In this document: one piece after another, positions 46,094 through 56,176 of the stretch
How positions within the stretch are numbered: the stretch's first letter is position 1
Layout: each line of letters starts with the position of its first letter
Assembly (NCBI RefSeq): GCF_003945545.1
Contig: NZ_CP029617.1
Coordinates: 2,367,001-2,431,000 of the forward strand
Direction of reading: 5' to 3'
DNA: 64,000 nt
DNA from: Streptomyces sp. WAC 01529
Lineage (GTDB): Bacteria > Actinomycetota > Actinomycetes > Streptomycetales > Streptomycetaceae
The notes under the pieces: model-generated
What the model saw: the letters and a program-made list of their open reading frames with translations, nothing else
Database searches by the model: none
Told to the model about the DNA's origin: nothing
Position numbers and translations under genes: made by a program

Positions 46094-47256
46094 CAGCCGG
46101 GCAACCCGGCGGTGAGCAGTTCCACGAAGCCGACGTCGGCCTTGGCGACCCCGAAGACCTCGGCACGCCTGAGGGTCCGCTCCGCCCAGGCGCGGTGCGG
46201 CTTCACCTCGTTCATCTTGTTCGTGTACGAGGAGCGCAGCACCCCGCCGCCGCCCCGCTCGGGGCGCAGGATGTCCTCGGCGTCGCTGAACTCCTCGTGA
46301 CTGACCACCGACAGGGCGTGCACGGGCAGGACGTGCGAGGGGTGGATGCAGGTCTTGCCGAGCAGGCCGTTGGCCCGGTCGAGTTCTATCTCGCGGAGCA
46401 GGCCGTCCATGTCGTGCTCGATGAGGGCCTGCCGCAGCTCCTCGGCCCGGCCCTCCAGGAAGGGGCTGCGGCGCAGCTGCGGCTTGAACATGCGCTCCTG
46501 GACGCGGAAGTACTCCCAGACGGGCCCGGTCACGGTGAACCCCGTGCCGTCGGCCCTGCCGAGCACGTTCACCACGTCCGCGATGACGGAGGCAACGATC
46601 TGCACGTCGTACGCGGTCATGTCCGGCGGTCTGCGCAGTCCGTACGCCGAGCAGAAGTCGGTGACACCGAGGCGCAGCGCGAGGACCCGGTCGCGGTACT
46701 TGTCGACGGTCCGGGCGATCCCGGTGAGGGTGTCGGCGCGGCTCTCCAGGTGCAGCAGCTCGGGCGACTCCAGGACGGGCATGGCGAAGAGCCGCCGCCC
46801 GCCTGCCGCCTCCGCGGCCACGATCGCCTCCAGGAACGGCACGCCCCGCTCCTCGGTGAACTTGGGCAGTACGAATCCGGACAGCAGGCGCAGGCTCGGC
46901 CCGAGCCTGCGGGTCAGGTCGGGGATCTGCTCGGCGGCGCGGACCCGGATGAAGAGCAGCGGAGGTTCCACGCCCCGTTCGGCCAGGTCGGCGAAGTGCC
47001 GGATCAGATTCTCCTCGGCGTCGGCCACCTCGGCGTCGTCGATGGAGTCCTCCAGGCAGACCACCATGGAGGTCACGCCGCGCCCGGCCTGCTTGAGGAT
47101 GTCGTCGGCGAGGCGGGGGCGGGTGGCGGGGCTGTAGAGCGTGGCCCCCAGGGCGGAGGCGAGCAGGTGAGGCGGGGAGTCCGCGGTGAAGGCACACGGC
47201 TCCCGGTGGAAGAGGCGCCGCCGCACCTCTGGGGCGATGTGCCCGAAATGACGCAT
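46093..47256 (-). CDS. HpcH/HpaI aldolase/CitE-like lyase of the ter biosynthetic module
   Basis: 387 aa from ATG 47256 (GGGGA box 5 nt upstream). The TIM-barrel lyase motifs are MVVCLEDSIDDAEVADAEENL (split here: MVVCLEDSIDD), FAMPVLESPELL with the metal Glu, and GLLGKTCIHPSHV, as in CitE/MclA-type CoA-dependent lyases. First gene of the leftward operon lyase > PRTase-StiP > HAD > FmdB. It diverges from a TerD-type gene; the 255-bp gap contains two tandem TGTTATCGC units (47266-47283), which could be regulatory. Confidence 0.88.
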   Translation of the reverse strand: MRHFGHIAPEVRRRLFHREPCAFTADSPPHLLASALGATLYSPATRPRLADDILKQAGRGVTSMVVCLEDSIDDAEVADAEENLIRHFADLAERGVEPPLLFIRVRAAEQIPDLTRRLGPSLRLLSGFVLPKFTEERGVPFLEAIVAAEAAGGRRLFAMPVLESPELLHLESRADTLTGIARTVDKYRDRVLALRLGVTDFCSAYGLRRPPDMTAYDVQIVASVIADVVNVLGRADGTGFTVTGPVWEYFRVQERMFKPQLRRSPFLEGRAEELRQALIEHDMDGLLREIELDRANGLLGKTCIHPSHVLPVHALSVVSHEEFSDAEDILRPERGGGGVLRSSYTNKMNEVKPHRAWAERTLRRAEVFGVAKADVGFVELLTAGLPG

Positions 47257-47511
47257 GAGATCCCCTGTTATCGCTGTTATCGCCTGTTCCGTCGGCATGG
47301 GTCGTTGTGATGTGGCCGGTAATAGTACGTAGAGACGGGTGCCGGGGGTTCCCACCGGGCATGAACTTCAGGTAACCCGGCCATGTCGCACACGCTCACC
47401 ACACAACCGTCGCACGCTCGCACCACCCGCAGGTCAGGGGCCTGCCGACGCGGCCGGGGCCTTGTGCCCCCCGCGTTGTCCCGCCCGTGCGGGGGAAGGC
47501 AGGATGACCGC

Positions 47512-48339
47512 ATGACGCACGCGATGTTGAAGGGGTCCAACGTCCCTCTGGAGGCCTCGGCGGTCCGCGCCGTGCTGCGCTGGACCCCTGGCCAGGGCGT
47601 TCCCGACGTCGACGCGTCGGCGCTGCTCCTCGGCGGTGACGGCCGGGTGCGCTCGGACGAGGACTTCGTCTTCTACAACCAGCCGCGCCACCCCGGCGGC
47701 ACGGTCTGGCGGCTCGGCAAGAAGCGGGTCGCCGAGGGTCTGACCGACACGATTCAGACAGATCTCGCCGGGATGGAGGGCGCGGTGGACCGCGTCCTGC
47801 TCGTCGCCTCCGCGGAGGGCGTCGCGTTCCAGCACGTCCCCTCGCTGCGGATCCTGCTGTACGACGCCCTGGTCGCCGACGGCGAGCCGCTCGCCTACTT
47901 CGTCATCACTCCGCAGACCGGCGAGGAGACGGCGCTGATCTGCGGGGAGCTGTACCGCCGCGGCGAGGGCTGGAAGTTCCGGGCGCTCGGCGAGGGCTAT
48001 ACGAACGGCCTGGAGGGGCTCGCCTCCGACTTCGGGATCTCCGTGGACGACACGGACTCCGGCACGCCCGAGCCCACACCCTCCGCACCCCCGCCCTCGG
48101 CGTCCCAGCCCTCGGCGCCCTTCCCCATGCCCCAGCAGCCCGCGCCCCAGCCGCAGCCCCAGCCCTCGGTGGCCCAGCCCGCGTACGGCTACCCTCCGGC
48201 GGCGCCCACCCATCCCGCGCCGATCGGCGGCCCGCCTCCGGTCGCCCAGCCCTCGTACGGCTATCCGCAGCCGGTGACCCCGATGCCGGACCCGAACTTC
48301 CGGCTGCCCCCGCAGGGCCCGCAGTTCCTCTCCCGCTGA
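47512..48339 (+). CDS. TerD-domain protein with Pro-rich tail
   Basis: 275 aa from ATG 47512 (AGGA box 8 nt upstream). TerD fold in residues ~5-185: LRWTPGQGVPDVDASALLL, DEDFVFYNQPRHPGG, and GEETALICGELYRRG with KFRALGEGYTNGL. The C-terminal ~90 residues are Pro/Gln/Ser/Ala-rich with YGYP repeats, a likely protein-protein interaction arm. TerD proteins bind Ca2+ through the conserved acidic residues. It diverges from the ter biosynthetic operon. Confidence 0.88.
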   Translation: MTHAMLKGSNVPLEASAVRAVLRWTPGQGVPDVDASALLLGGDGRVRSDEDFVFYNQPRHPGGTVWRLGKKRVAEGLTDTIQTDLAGMEGAVDRVLLVASAEGVAFQHVPSLRILLYDALVADGEPLAYFVITPQTGEETALICGELYRRGEGWKFRALGEGYTNGLEGLASDFGISVDDTDSGTPEPTPSAPPPSASQPSAPFPMPQQPAPQPQPQPSVAQPAYGYPPAAPTHPAPIGGPPPVAQPSYGYPQPVTPMPDPNFRLPPQGPQFLSR

Positions 48340-48382
48340 GGGCGCGGGTCTCGCCGGGGGCGCGGCCGCCGGTGGCACCCGC

Positions 48383-49123
48383 TCAGCCCACCTTGGTCTT
48401 GTAGCCCCGGCCCCACTGCAGCCCCCAGCCGTAGAGCCGGTCCAGCTCCGCCTGGAAGCCGTAGACGAACTTCACCTCGCGGCGCACCATCAGCTCGCCC
48501 TTGACGTTCTCGATGGAGACCACCGCGCACGAGCGGGCCTGCGGCTGGCGCTCGTCCAGGTCGATCTCGATCCTCGGCCCGTTGCTGGGGTAGAGCGTGA
48601 CCTTGGCGTGCGTGCGGTCGAAGGCCGGCGTCTGGTCGTAGATGTACGCGAAGACCAGCAGCCGCTTGATGGACTCGCGGTGGTCGAGGTTGACGTAGAT
48701 CGTCTCCCCGGACGGCGAGCCGAACCGGTCGTCGCCGCTCAGCTTCACGTACGGCGGCGCGTTGAGGCTGCCGAAGAAGCTCCCCAGCGGCTGTACGACC
48801 CCTTTGGTGCCGTCCATCAGCTCGTACAGACAGCCGATGTCGAGGTCCACGTTGACCACGCCCTGGGTGTGCGCCTGCACGACGTCGGGCTGGAACATCT
48901 TGAGCGGGTGCCGCAGCAGACCGCGCCCGCGCCGCTGCTTGCCGATGATGTCGGACGTCCGCATCTGCCAGGACAGGTTGACCCGCAGATTGCCGGTGGC
49001 CGCGCCCTGCTTGCTGAGCGAGACCGTCGGGTTGCGCTTGGTCAGTTCGATGGAGTTGCTCGCGGCGCTGCCCGATTCGAAGTCCATCGAGCGCCCGCGC
49101 CACAGACCGTCCCAGAAGGACAT
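48383..49123 (-). CDS. TerD-superfamily protein (TerA/CABP-like)
   Basis: 246 aa from ATG 49123. It has the superfamily core: IELTKRNPTVSLSKQ (the SLSK start), RVNLSW, VNVDLDIGCLYELMDGTKG and an RVVVSIENVKGEL-like C-terminal half (SCAVVSIENVKGELMVRRE). The protein is longer than TerD (191 aa) and resembles TerA-type. It converges on the TerD-Pro gene, with a 43-bp gap. Cytosolic. Confidence 0.82.
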   Translation of the reverse strand: MSFWDGLWRGRSMDFESGSAASNSIELTKRNPTVSLSKQGAATGNLRVNLSWQMRTSDIIGKQRRGRGLLRHPLKMFQPDVVQAHTQGVVNVDLDIGCLYELMDGTKGVVQPLGSFFGSLNAPPYVKLSGDDRFGSPSGETIYVNLDHRESIKRLLVFAYIYDQTPAFDRTHAKVTLYPSNGPRIEIDLDERQPQARSCAVVSIENVKGELMVRREVKFVYGFQAELDRLYGWGLQWGRGYKTKVG

Positions 49124-49164
49124 GCCGCCCCCAAGTGTCCTTTGTGCCCCGCACGAATACCGAC

Positions 49165-49201
49165 GGGGCGGCCATGAGGAAACCTCCTCGACGGCCGCCC
49201 C
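49165..49201. terminator. terminator after the DUF475 gene
   Basis: GGGGCGGCC pairs exactly with GGCCGCCCC around a 19-nt loop, in which GAGG and CCTC form a further small stem. Confidence 0.7.
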
Positions 49202-49281
49202 GCACAGAGCGTTCCTCACCCTGGCCGCCGTCACACTCCGGAGTACGGAATCGGACAGTTCGGCGAGGGAATCAGTCAGCG

Positions 49282-50424
49282 TCAGACCCCGGACGAGACC
49301 TCGCTCTTCTCTCCCGAGCTGCCCTGCCCCTCGGCCGCGAGCCGCTTGTTGCGCAGCACGGACGAGACGAAGGACCAGGCGATCAGGATGACGCCGACGG
49401 AACCGGTGATGACCTCGTGGATCTCGTACTGGATGGTGACGAGGAGGATCACCGCGAGGGCGCCGATCGCGTAGTGCGCGCCGTGCTCCAGGTAGACGTA
49501 GTCGTCGAGGGTGCCCTGGCGGACCAGGTAGACGGTGAGCGACCGGACGTACATGGCGCCGATGCCGAGGCCGAGCGCCATCAGGACGATGTCGTTGGTG
49601 ACGGCGAAGGCACCGATGACGCCGTCGAAGGAGAACGACGCGTCCAGGACCTCCAGGTAGAGGAACATGAAGAACGCGGCCTTGCCCGCCATGACGACGG
49701 CGGGGACCTTCTTGCCGCTCTTCCTGGCCTCTTCCTCGGCCTCGTGCTCGCGCTCCTCCTCTTCCTCCAGCTTGTTCTCGAAGTAGCCGGAGAGGCCGCC
49801 CACCACCAGATAGGTGATGAGACCGGCGATACCCGAGATGAGGACCGTCTGTGCCTTGTCCACGTGGACGCCACCGTGCTGGTGGGCGTTGGTCGCGAAG
49901 GTCATCGCGGTGATCATGAGCACGACGAGGGCGATGCAGACCGACAGCATGTCGACCTTGCCGAGCTTGGCGAGCGGACGCTCGATCCAGCCCAGCCACT
50001 TGATGTCACGGTCCTCGAAGATGAAGTCGAGGAAGATCATCAACAGGAACATGCCGCCGAAGGCGGCGATCGACGGGTGAGCGTCGGTGACCAGCTGCTG
50101 ATACCGGTCCTTGTCGTTGAGCGCGAGGCGCACGGCCTCGATCGGGCCGGTCTTGGCACTGATGGCCACGATGACGACGGGGAAGACCAGCCGCATACCG
50201 AAGACCGCGATCAGGACACCGATGGTGAGGAAGATCTTCTGCCAGAAGGCACTCATCTTCTTCAGGATTCCGGCGTTGACCACCGCGTTGTCGAAGGACA
50301 GCGAGATCTCGAGGATGGACAGGATGGCGACGACGCCGAATCCTGTCCACCCTCCGTAGAGCACCGCGGCGACAAGGCCGAGCGCGGTCACCGCGAACGA
50401 CCAGCCGAAGGTTTTCAGAATCAC
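49282..50424 (-). CDS. DUF475/TerC-like integral membrane protein
   Basis: 380 aa from GTG 50424. Seven to nine TM helices with TerC-like acidic motifs in TMs: LEISLSFDNAVVNA near the start and YLEVLDASFSFDGVIGAFA in the second half. A long charged cytosolic loop (NKLEEEEEREHEAEEEARK) sits in the middle. TerC-family proteins form membrane complexes with TerD and handle metal ions (Mn2+, Ca2+). It lies between TerD-type genes on the same strand. Confidence 0.9.
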   Translation of the reverse strand: MILKTFGWSFAVTALGLVAAVLYGGWTGFGVVAILSILEISLSFDNAVVNAGILKKMSAFWQKIFLTIGVLIAVFGMRLVFPVVIVAISAKTGPIEAVRLALNDKDRYQQLVTDAHPSIAAFGGMFLLMIFLDFIFEDRDIKWLGWIERPLAKLGKVDMLSVCIALVVLMITAMTFATNAHQHGGVHVDKAQTVLISGIAGLITYLVVGGLSGYFENKLEEEEEREHEAEEEARKSGKKVPAVVMAGKAAFFMFLYLEVLDASFSFDGVIGAFAVTNDIVLMALGLGIGAMYVRSLTVYLVRQGTLDDYVYLEHGAHYAIGALAVILLVTIQYEIHEVITGSVGVILIAWSFVSSVLRNKRLAAEGQGSSGEKSEVSSGV

Positions 50425-50488
50425 TGGTTACCCAATCGTGTGTGTTACGGGCTCCCGTTGAGCGGTCTCCCCCGCGCCGGTCCCGGCT

Positions 50489-51064
50489 TTACGAAACGTT
50501 GACCCCGAAGTCTAGAGCGATACCTCGCAGGCCCGACGCGTACCCCTGGCCAACGGCGCGGAACTTCCATTCGCCCCCGTATCGGTACACCTCGCCGAAG
50601 ATCATGGCGGTCTCGGTGGAGGCGTCCTCGGAGAGGTCGTAGCGGGCAAGCTCCTGGCCGTCCGCCTGGTTCACCACGCGGATGAACGCGTTGCTGACCT
50701 GGCCGAACGCCTGGCCGCGATTGTCCGCGTCATGGATCGACACGGGAAATATGATCTTGTCGCAGCCGGCGGGCACCTTGGAGAGGTCGACCAGGAGCGA
50801 CTCGTCGTCGCCGTCGCCCTCACCGGTGGTGTTGTCACCGGTGTGCTCCACGGAGCCGTCGGGGCTCTTCAGGTTGTTGTAGAAGACGAACCACTCGTCG
50901 CCGAGCACCTTGCCCGCGTTGCACAGCAGCGCGCTGGCGTCGAGGTCGAAGGGGGCGCCGGTGGTGGAGCGCGCGTCCCAGCCGAGGCCGACGAGGACCT
51001 GGGTGAGGTTCGGTGCGGCCTTGGAGAGGGAGACGTTGCCTCCCTTGGCGAGTGTGACGCCCAT
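50489..51064 (-). CDS. terD: TerD-family calcium-binding stress protein (paralogue 1)
   Basis: 191 aa from ATG 51064 (GGGGAGGACC box). TerD sequence throughout: [52 protein letters not shown] and [20 protein letters not shown]. Acidic residues for Ca2+ binding are intact. The protein and the next gene are close paralogues, with long shared stretches ([19 protein letters not shown] is identical), a local duplication. Downstream of a hairpin separating it from its paralogue. Confidence 0.95.
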   Translation of the reverse strand: MGVTLAKGGNVSLSKAAPNLTQVLVGLGWDARSTTGAPFDLDASALLCNAGKVLGDEWFVFYNNLKSPDGSVEHTGDNTTGEGDGDDESLLVDLSKVPAGCDKIIFPVSIHDADNRGQAFGQVSNAFIRVVNQADGQELARYDLSEDASTETAMIFGEVYRYGGEWKFRAVGQGYASGLRGIALDFGVNVS

Positions 51065-51123
51065 GTTCGTGGTCCTCCCCGAGGTTGGGTGGTGCGGGCA
51101 CGCGGTGGTGTGCACGGTGAGCG

Positions 51124-51162
51124 CGTCCGGCGCCGCACCTCGTGCGTGTGCGGCGCCGGACG
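51124..51162. terminator. hairpin between the two terD paralogues
   Basis: CGTCCGGCGCCGCAC pairs exactly with GTGCGGCGCCGGACG around a 9-nt loop. It follows the leftward gene at 51761, so the paralogues are probably separately terminated. Confidence 0.8.
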
Positions 51163-51185
51163 TCACGGCGGAGGGGCTGCTCGGC

Positions 51186-51761
51186 TCAGACGTTGACGCC
51201 GAAGTCCTGCGCGATGCCGCGCAGGCCCGAGGCATAGCCCTGGCCGACCGCGCGGAACTTCCACTCCGCGCCGTGGCGGTACAGCTCGCCGAAGACCATG
51301 GCGGTCTCCGTCGAGGCGTCCTCGGAGAGGTCGTACCGCGCGATCTCCGCGCCGCCCGCCTGGTTCACCACGCGGATGAACGCGTTGCGGACCTGGCCGA
51401 ACGACTGCTGGCGCGTCTCGGCGTCGTAGATGGAGACCGGGAAGACGATCTTCTCGACGTCCGCGGGCACCGACGCCAGGTCGACCTTGATCACCTCGTC
51501 GTCGCCCTCGCCCTCACCGGTGGTGTTGTCACCGGTGTGCTCGACGGAGCCGTCGGGGCTCTTCAGGTTGTTGAAGAACACGAAGTTCTGGTCGCTGCTG
51601 ACCTTGCCCTCCGCGTTCGTCAGGATCGCGCTGGCGTCGAGGTCGAAGTCCGTACCTGTGGTGGTGCGGACGTCCCAGCCGAGGCCGACCAGAACCGCGG
51701 TCAGACCAGGCGCCTCCTTGCTCAGCGATACGTTGCCGCCCTTGCTGAGGCTGACTCCCAC
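51186..51761 (-). CDS. terD: TerD-family calcium-binding stress protein (paralogue 2)
   Basis: 191 aa from GTG 51761 (GGGAGGACTC box 2 nt upstream; the 191-aa length equals the paralogue, which supports this start). Same motifs: [47 protein letters not shown] and [20 protein letters not shown]. It differs from paralogue 1 mostly in surface charged residues. Role: Ca2+-dependent partner in the ter stress response. Confidence 0.95.
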   Translation of the reverse strand: MGVSLSKGGNVSLSKEAPGLTAVLVGLGWDVRTTTGTDFDLDASAILTNAEGKVSSDQNFVFFNNLKSPDGSVEHTGDNTTGEGEGDDEVIKVDLASVPADVEKIVFPVSIYDAETRQQSFGQVRNAFIRVVNQAGGAEIARYDLSEDASTETAMVFGELYRHGAEWKFRAVGQGYASGLRGIAQDFGVNV

Positions 51762-51877
51762 GAGTCCTCCCAATTGGTGTCCAGGGGCGGGGAGCCCCAA
51801 GCGTTGCGTTGCCATCGGATCAACGAGTGGATCCTAGTGACCGGTTCCCGGCAGCCACAGGCTCTGCGGCTCAAGAA

Positions 51878-52354
51878 TCACGGGGTGTCGAGCGCGTCGA
51901 GCGCCTTGACGTACTCGTTCAGGTCACGCGCGTCGGGCAGGCCGTTGACGACGCTCCAGCGCACGACGCCCTCCTTGTCGATGATGAAGGTGCCGCGCAC
52001 CGCGCAGCCCTTCTCCTCGTCGAAGACGCCGTACGCGCGCGAGACCTCGCCGTGCGGCCAGAAGTCGGAGATCAGCGGGTACTCCAGGCCCTCCTGCTCG
52101 GCGAAGACGCGCAGGGTGTGGATGGAGTCGTTGGAGACGGCGAGCAGCTGCGTGTCGTCGTTGACGAACTTCGGCAGCTCGTCGCGGAGCGCGCACAGCT
52201 CACCGGTGCACACGCCCGTGAACGCGAACGGGTAGAAGAGCAGCACCACGTTCTTCTCGCCGCGGAAGTCGGAGAGCCTCACGGAGCGGCCGTGGTTGTC
52301 CTTCAGCTCGAACTCGGGGGCCTTGGTGCCGTTCGCGATTCCAGCGAGCGCCAT
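51878..52354 (-). CDS. AhpE/1-Cys-type peroxiredoxin
   Basis: 158 aa. Peroxidatic Cys49 in the motif FAFTGVCTGELC, with a second Cys at 54; a thioredoxin fold (FELKDNHGRSVRLSDFRGEK, VVLLFYPFAF). The motif is that of mycobacterial AhpE (PFAFTGVCTGE). Reduces H2O2 and organic peroxides with mycothiol- or thioredoxin-linked donors. Adjacent to the ter genes, and separated from the DUF3052 gene by a hairpin. Confidence 0.93.
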   Translation of the reverse strand: MALAGIANGTKAPEFELKDNHGRSVRLSDFRGEKNVVLLFYPFAFTGVCTGELCALRDELPKFVNDDTQLLAVSNDSIHTLRVFAEQEGLEYPLISDFWPHGEVSRAYGVFDEEKGCAVRGTFIIDKEGVVRWSVVNGLPDARDLNEYVKALDALDTP

Positions 52355-52482
52355 GAGTACGCATCCCTTCGACGGGGCGGGCCCCTCGGATGGGGCCGTT
52401 CGGGTGACACCCCACCCTACGTCCGCCGATCTACGTCCCTCCGGGGTCTTCCGGAGCCCTTGCGGATCCCGTCCGGACGCAC

Positions 52483-52524
52483 GTGAGGCCCTCGCCGACG
52501 GATGGTCGTCGGTGAGGGCCTCAC
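52483..52524. terminator. terminator between DUF3052 and peroxiredoxin
   Basis: GTGAGGCCCTC-G-CCGACG pairs with CGTCGG-T-GAGGGCCTCAC around a 6-nt loop; one mismatch in 18 positions. Confidence 0.8.
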
Positions 52525-52563
52525 GGCTGTCTCTGCTGGGATCGCGGCTCGGTGCGCGCGTGG

Positions 52564-52995
52564 CTAGCGCTTCTTCGAGGCCGCCTTGGGCGTGACCAGG
52601 CGGGTACCGCTCCAGTCCTTGCCGGCGTTCGTGCTCTTGGACTGGGACAGGCCCGCGGTGGTGGCCGCCTCGCCGATCTCGCTCGGCTCGACGTAGCCGT
52701 CACGACCGGTCTTCGGAGTCAGCAGCAGGATCTGGCCGCCCTCCTCCATGTACGCGATGGCATCCACCAGCGCATCAGTCAGGTCCCCGTCGTCCTCACG
52801 GAACCAGAGCACCACGGCATCAGCCACGTCGTCGTAGTCCTCGTCGACCAGCTCTGTGCCGGTGGCCTCCTCGATGGCCTCACGGAGCTCCTGGTCGACG
52901 TCTTCGTCGTAGCCGATCTCCTGGACCACCTGGTCGGGCTGGAAACCAAGCCTTACGGCAAGGTTCGTCTCCGCGTGGTCCGCGGTCGCGCTCAC
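52564..52995 (-). CDS. DUF3052 protein
   Basis: 143 aa from GTG 52995 (AGGAGG box 7 nt upstream). Family stretches: LGFQPDQVVQEIGYDEDVD, DDVADAVVLWFREDDGDLTD, YMEEGGQILLLTPKTGRDG. A conserved actinobacterial protein; function unknown. It sits next to and divergent from aceE, a neighbourhood that is constant in Streptomyces (from memory). Confidence 0.93.
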   Translation of the reverse strand: MSATADHAETNLAVRLGFQPDQVVQEIGYDEDVDQELREAIEEATGTELVDEDYDDVADAVVLWFREDDGDLTDALVDAIAYMEEGGQILLLTPKTGRDGYVEPSEIGEAATTAGLSQSKSTNAGKDWSGTRLVTPKAASKKR

Positions 52996-53362
52996 GGATT
53001 GCCTCCTGATCATGTTTTTCGGGAATGCCTTCAGCCACGCGCGTGCGCGGGGCGTTGGCCGTAGTCCACACGGGCGGGACGGATCGCGCAAGTACCCGGC
53101 CGCCGAGACCGCCGAAACGGTGACGTTCCCGGCCGTGTCGCCGCAACTGCCGCCTCATCCGTACGGGACCGAACGGCTCTGCGAAGCGGTTAAGCAGGAT
53201 GGGCGTATCGTTGCGATTTGGTCGAGCCTACCCCAGGCACACCGGGTGATCGCCTCGGTTACCTCTCGGTAGAGATGACGTTCGCTTCCGTCGGGTACAC
53301 GATGGGGAGCGGTGCACGGCCAGGCAGTACCCAGGTGAAAGCCCCAACAGCGAAGGAACAGC
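52996..53362. other. 367-bp divergent gap between DUF3052 and aceE
   Basis: No gene. It should hold promoters for both DUF3052 (left) and aceE (right). I cannot pick a convincing -35/-10 pair. A GAAGGAAC box for aceE is at 53353-53360. Confidence 0.5.
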
Positions 53363-56095
53363 GTGGCTTCCGGATCCGATCGCAACCCGATCATCATTGG
53401 CGGCCTGCCTAGTCAGGTCCCGGACTTCGATCCCGAAGAGACCCAGGAGTGGCTGGACTCCCTCGATGCCGCGGTCGACGAACGCGGCCGTGAGCGGGCC
53501 CGCTACCTGATGCTCCGGCTGATCGAGCGCGCCCGCGAAAAGCGCGTGGCCGTTCCCGAAATGCGCAGTACGGATTACGTCAACACGATCGCCACCAAGG
53601 ACGAGCCCTTCTTCCCCGGCAACGAGGAGATCGAGCGCAAGGTCCTGAACGCGACCCGCTGGAACGCCGCGGTGATGGTCTCGCGCGCCCAGCGCCCCGG
53701 CATCGGCGTCGGCGGCCACATCGCCACCTTCGCCTCCTCCGCCTCCCTCTACGACGTGGGCTTCAACCACTTCTTCCGGGGCAAGGACGAGGGCGACGGC
53801 GGCGACCAGATCTTCTTCCAGGGGCACGCGTCCCCCGGTATCTACGCCCGCGCCTTCCTCCTGGACCGGCTCTCCGAGCAGCAGCTCGACGCGTTCCGCC
53901 AGGAGAAGTCCAAGGCGCCGCACGGCCTGTCCTCGTATCCGCACCCCCGGCTGATGCCGGACTTCTGGGAGTTCCCGACCGTCTCCATGGGCCTCGGCCC
54001 GCTCGGCGCGATCTACCAGGCGCGGATGAACCGCTACATGGAGGCGCGCGGCATCGCCGACACCTCCAAGTCGCATGTCTGGGCCTACCTCGGTGACGGC
54101 GAGATGGACGAGCCCGAGTCGCTCGGCCAGCTCTCCATCGCCGCCCGCGAGGGCCTGGACAACCTCACCTTCGTCGTCAACTGCAACCTCCAGCGCCTCG
54201 ACGGCCCGGTGCGCGGCAACGGCAAGATCATCCAGGAGCTTGAGTCGCAGTTCCGCGGCGCCGGCTGGAACGTCATCAAGCTGGTCTGGGACCGCAGCTG
54301 GGACCCGCTGCTCGCCCAGGACCGGGACGGCATCCTGGTCAACAAGTTGAACACCACCCCCGACGGGCAGTTCCAGACGTACGCGACCGAGACCGGCGCC
54401 TACATCCGCGAGCACTTCTTCGGTGACGACCACCGCCTGCGCGCCATGGTCGAGAACATGACCGACGAGCAGATCCTGCACCTGGGCCGCGGCGGTCACG
54501 ACCACAAGAAGGTCTACGCGGCCTACGCGGCGGCCAAGGCCCACAAGGGCCAGCCCACGGTGATCCTCGCCCAGACGGTCAAGGGCTGGACCCTCGGCCC
54601 GAACTTCGAGGGCCGCAACGCCACGCACCAGATGAAGAAGCTGACGGTCGACGACCTCAAGGGCTTCCGCGACCGCCTGCACATCCCGATCACGGACAAG
54701 CAACTGGAGGACGGCGCCCCGCCGTACTACCACCCGGGCCGGGACTCCGAAGAGATCCAGTACATGCACGACCGCCGCAAGGGCCTCGGCGGTTACGTGC
54801 CGACCCGCGTGGTGCGCGCGAAGCCCCTCCAGCTCCCCGAGGACAAGACGTACGCGGCCGCGAAGAAGGGCTCGGGCCAGCAGTCGATCGCCACCACCAT
54901 GGCGTTCGTCCGCATCCTGAAGGACCTCATGCGGGACAAGGAGATCGGCAAGCGTTTCGTGCTGATCGCCCCCGATGAGTACCGCACCTTCGGCATGGAC
55001 GCGTTCTTCCCTAGCGCGAAGATCTACAACCCGCTCGGCCAGCAGTACGAGGCCGTGGACCGCGAACTCCTCCTCGCCTACAAGGAGTCGCCCACGGGCC
55101 AGATGCTGCACGACGGCATCTCCGAGGCGGGCTGCACGGCCTCGCTGATCGCCGCGGGCTCGGCCTACGCCACCCACGGCGAACCGCTCATCCCCGTGTA
55201 CGTCTTCTACTCGATGTTCGGTTTCCAGCGCACCGGCGACCAGTTCTGGCAGATGGCCGACCAGCTGTCGCGCGGCTTCGTGCTCGGCGCCACCGCCGGC
55301 CGCACGACGCTGACCGGCGAGGGCCTCCAGCACGCCGACGGCCACTCGCAGCTGCTCGCCTCGACCAACCCGGGCTGTGTCGCCTACGACCCGGCCTTCG
55401 GCTACGAGATCGCGCACATCGTCAAGGACGGTCTGCGCCGGATGTACGGCCCCGACAGCGAGGACGTCTTCTACTACCTCACCGTCTACAACGAGCCGAT
55501 CCAGCACCCGGCCGAGCCGGCGGACGTGGACGTCGACGGCATCCTCAAGGGCATCTACCGCTTCAAGACCGGTGAGCAGGGCGCCATTCCGGCCCAGATC
55601 ATCGCGTCCGGCGTCGCGGTGCCGTGGGCGGTCGAGGCCCAGCAGATCCTCGCGTCGGAGTGGAACGTCAAGGCGGACGTCTGGTCGGCGACCTCCTGGA
55701 ACGAGCTGCGCCGCGAGGCCGTGGACGTGGAGCGCCACAACCTCCTGCACCCCGAGGAGGAGCAGCGCGTCCCGTACGTGACGCGGAAGCTGTCCGGCGC
55801 CGAGGGCCCGTTCGTGGCCGTCTCCGACTGGATGCGGAGCGTCCCCGACCAGATCTCCCGCTGGGTGCCCGGCACCTACCAGTCGCTCGGCGCGGACGGC
55901 TTCGGCTTCGCCGACACGCGTGGCGCGGCCCGCCGCTTCTTCCACATCGACGCCCAGTCGATCGTGGTCGGCGTGCTGACCGAGCTGGCCCGCGAGGGGA
56001 AGGTCGACCGCTCCGTCCTGAAGCAGGCGATCGACCGCTACCAGCTCCTCGACGTCACGGCCGCCGACCCCGGTCCCGCCGGGGGCGACGCGTAA
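53363..56095 (+). CDS. aceE: pyruvate dehydrogenase E1 component, homodimeric type
   Basis: 910 aa from GTG 53363, close to the usual ~885-910. Thiamine diphosphate site: [12 protein letters not shown] plus the [20 protein letters not shown] segment (GDG...N). The C-terminal transketolase-like domains are intact ([19 protein letters not shown]-type regions, [16 protein letters not shown] and the C-terminal [17 protein letters not shown]). Decarboxylates pyruvate and transfers acetyl to the lipoyl groups of E2. E2 (aceF) is not adjacent, as usual in actinomycetes. Strong downstream hairpin; monocistronic. Confidence 0.98.
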   Translation: MASGSDRNPIIIGGLPSQVPDFDPEETQEWLDSLDAAVDERGRERARYLMLRLIERAREKRVAVPEMRSTDYVNTIATKDEPFFPGNEEIERKVLNATRWNAAVMVSRAQRPGIGVGGHIATFASSASLYDVGFNHFFRGKDEGDGGDQIFFQGHASPGIYARAFLLDRLSEQQLDAFRQEKSKAPHGLSSYPHPRLMPDFWEFPTVSMGLGPLGAIYQARMNRYMEARGIADTSKSHVWAYLGDGEMDEPESLGQLSIAAREGLDNLTFVVNCNLQRLDGPVRGNGKIIQELESQFRGAGWNVIKLVWDRSWDPLLAQDRDGILVNKLNTTPDGQFQTYATETGAYIREHFFGDDHRLRAMVENMTDEQILHLGRGGHDHKKVYAAYAAAKAHKGQPTVILAQTVKGWTLGPNFEGRNATHQMKKLTVDDLKGFRDRLHIPITDKQLEDGAPPYYHPGRDSEEIQYMHDRRKGLGGYVPTRVVRAKPLQLPEDKTYAAAKKGSGQQSIATTMAFVRILKDLMRDKEIGKRFVLIAPDEYRTFGMDAFFPSAKIYNPLGQQYEAVDRELLLAYKESPTGQMLHDGISEAGCTASLIAAGSAYATHGEPLIPVYVFYSMFGFQRTGDQFWQMADQLSRGFVLGATAGRTTLTGEGLQHADGHSQLLASTNPGCVAYDPAFGYEIAHIVKDGLRRMYGPDSEDVFYYLTVYNEPIQHPAEPADVDVDGILKGIYRFKTGEQGAIPAQIIASGVAVPWAVEAQQILASEWNVKADVWSATSWNELRREAVDVERHNLLHPEEEQRVPYVTRKLSGAEGPFVAVSDWMRSVPDQISRWVPGTYQSLGADGFGFADTRGAARRFFHIDAQSIVVGVLTELAREGKVDRSVLKQAIDRYQLLDVTAADPGPAGGDA

Positions 56096-56119
56096 CCCTG
56101 ACAGCGGTACACGCCTCGT

Positions 56120-56157
56120 CCGGAGGGCGGCGGGCCATGGGTCCCGTCGCCCTCCGG
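56120..56157. terminator. aceE terminator
   Basis: CCGGAGGGCG-G-CGGG pairs with CCCG-T-CGCCCTCCGG around an 8-nt loop, 25 bp after the stop. Confidence 0.85.
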
Positions 56158-56176
56158 CGTTTCCTACGATGCGCCC

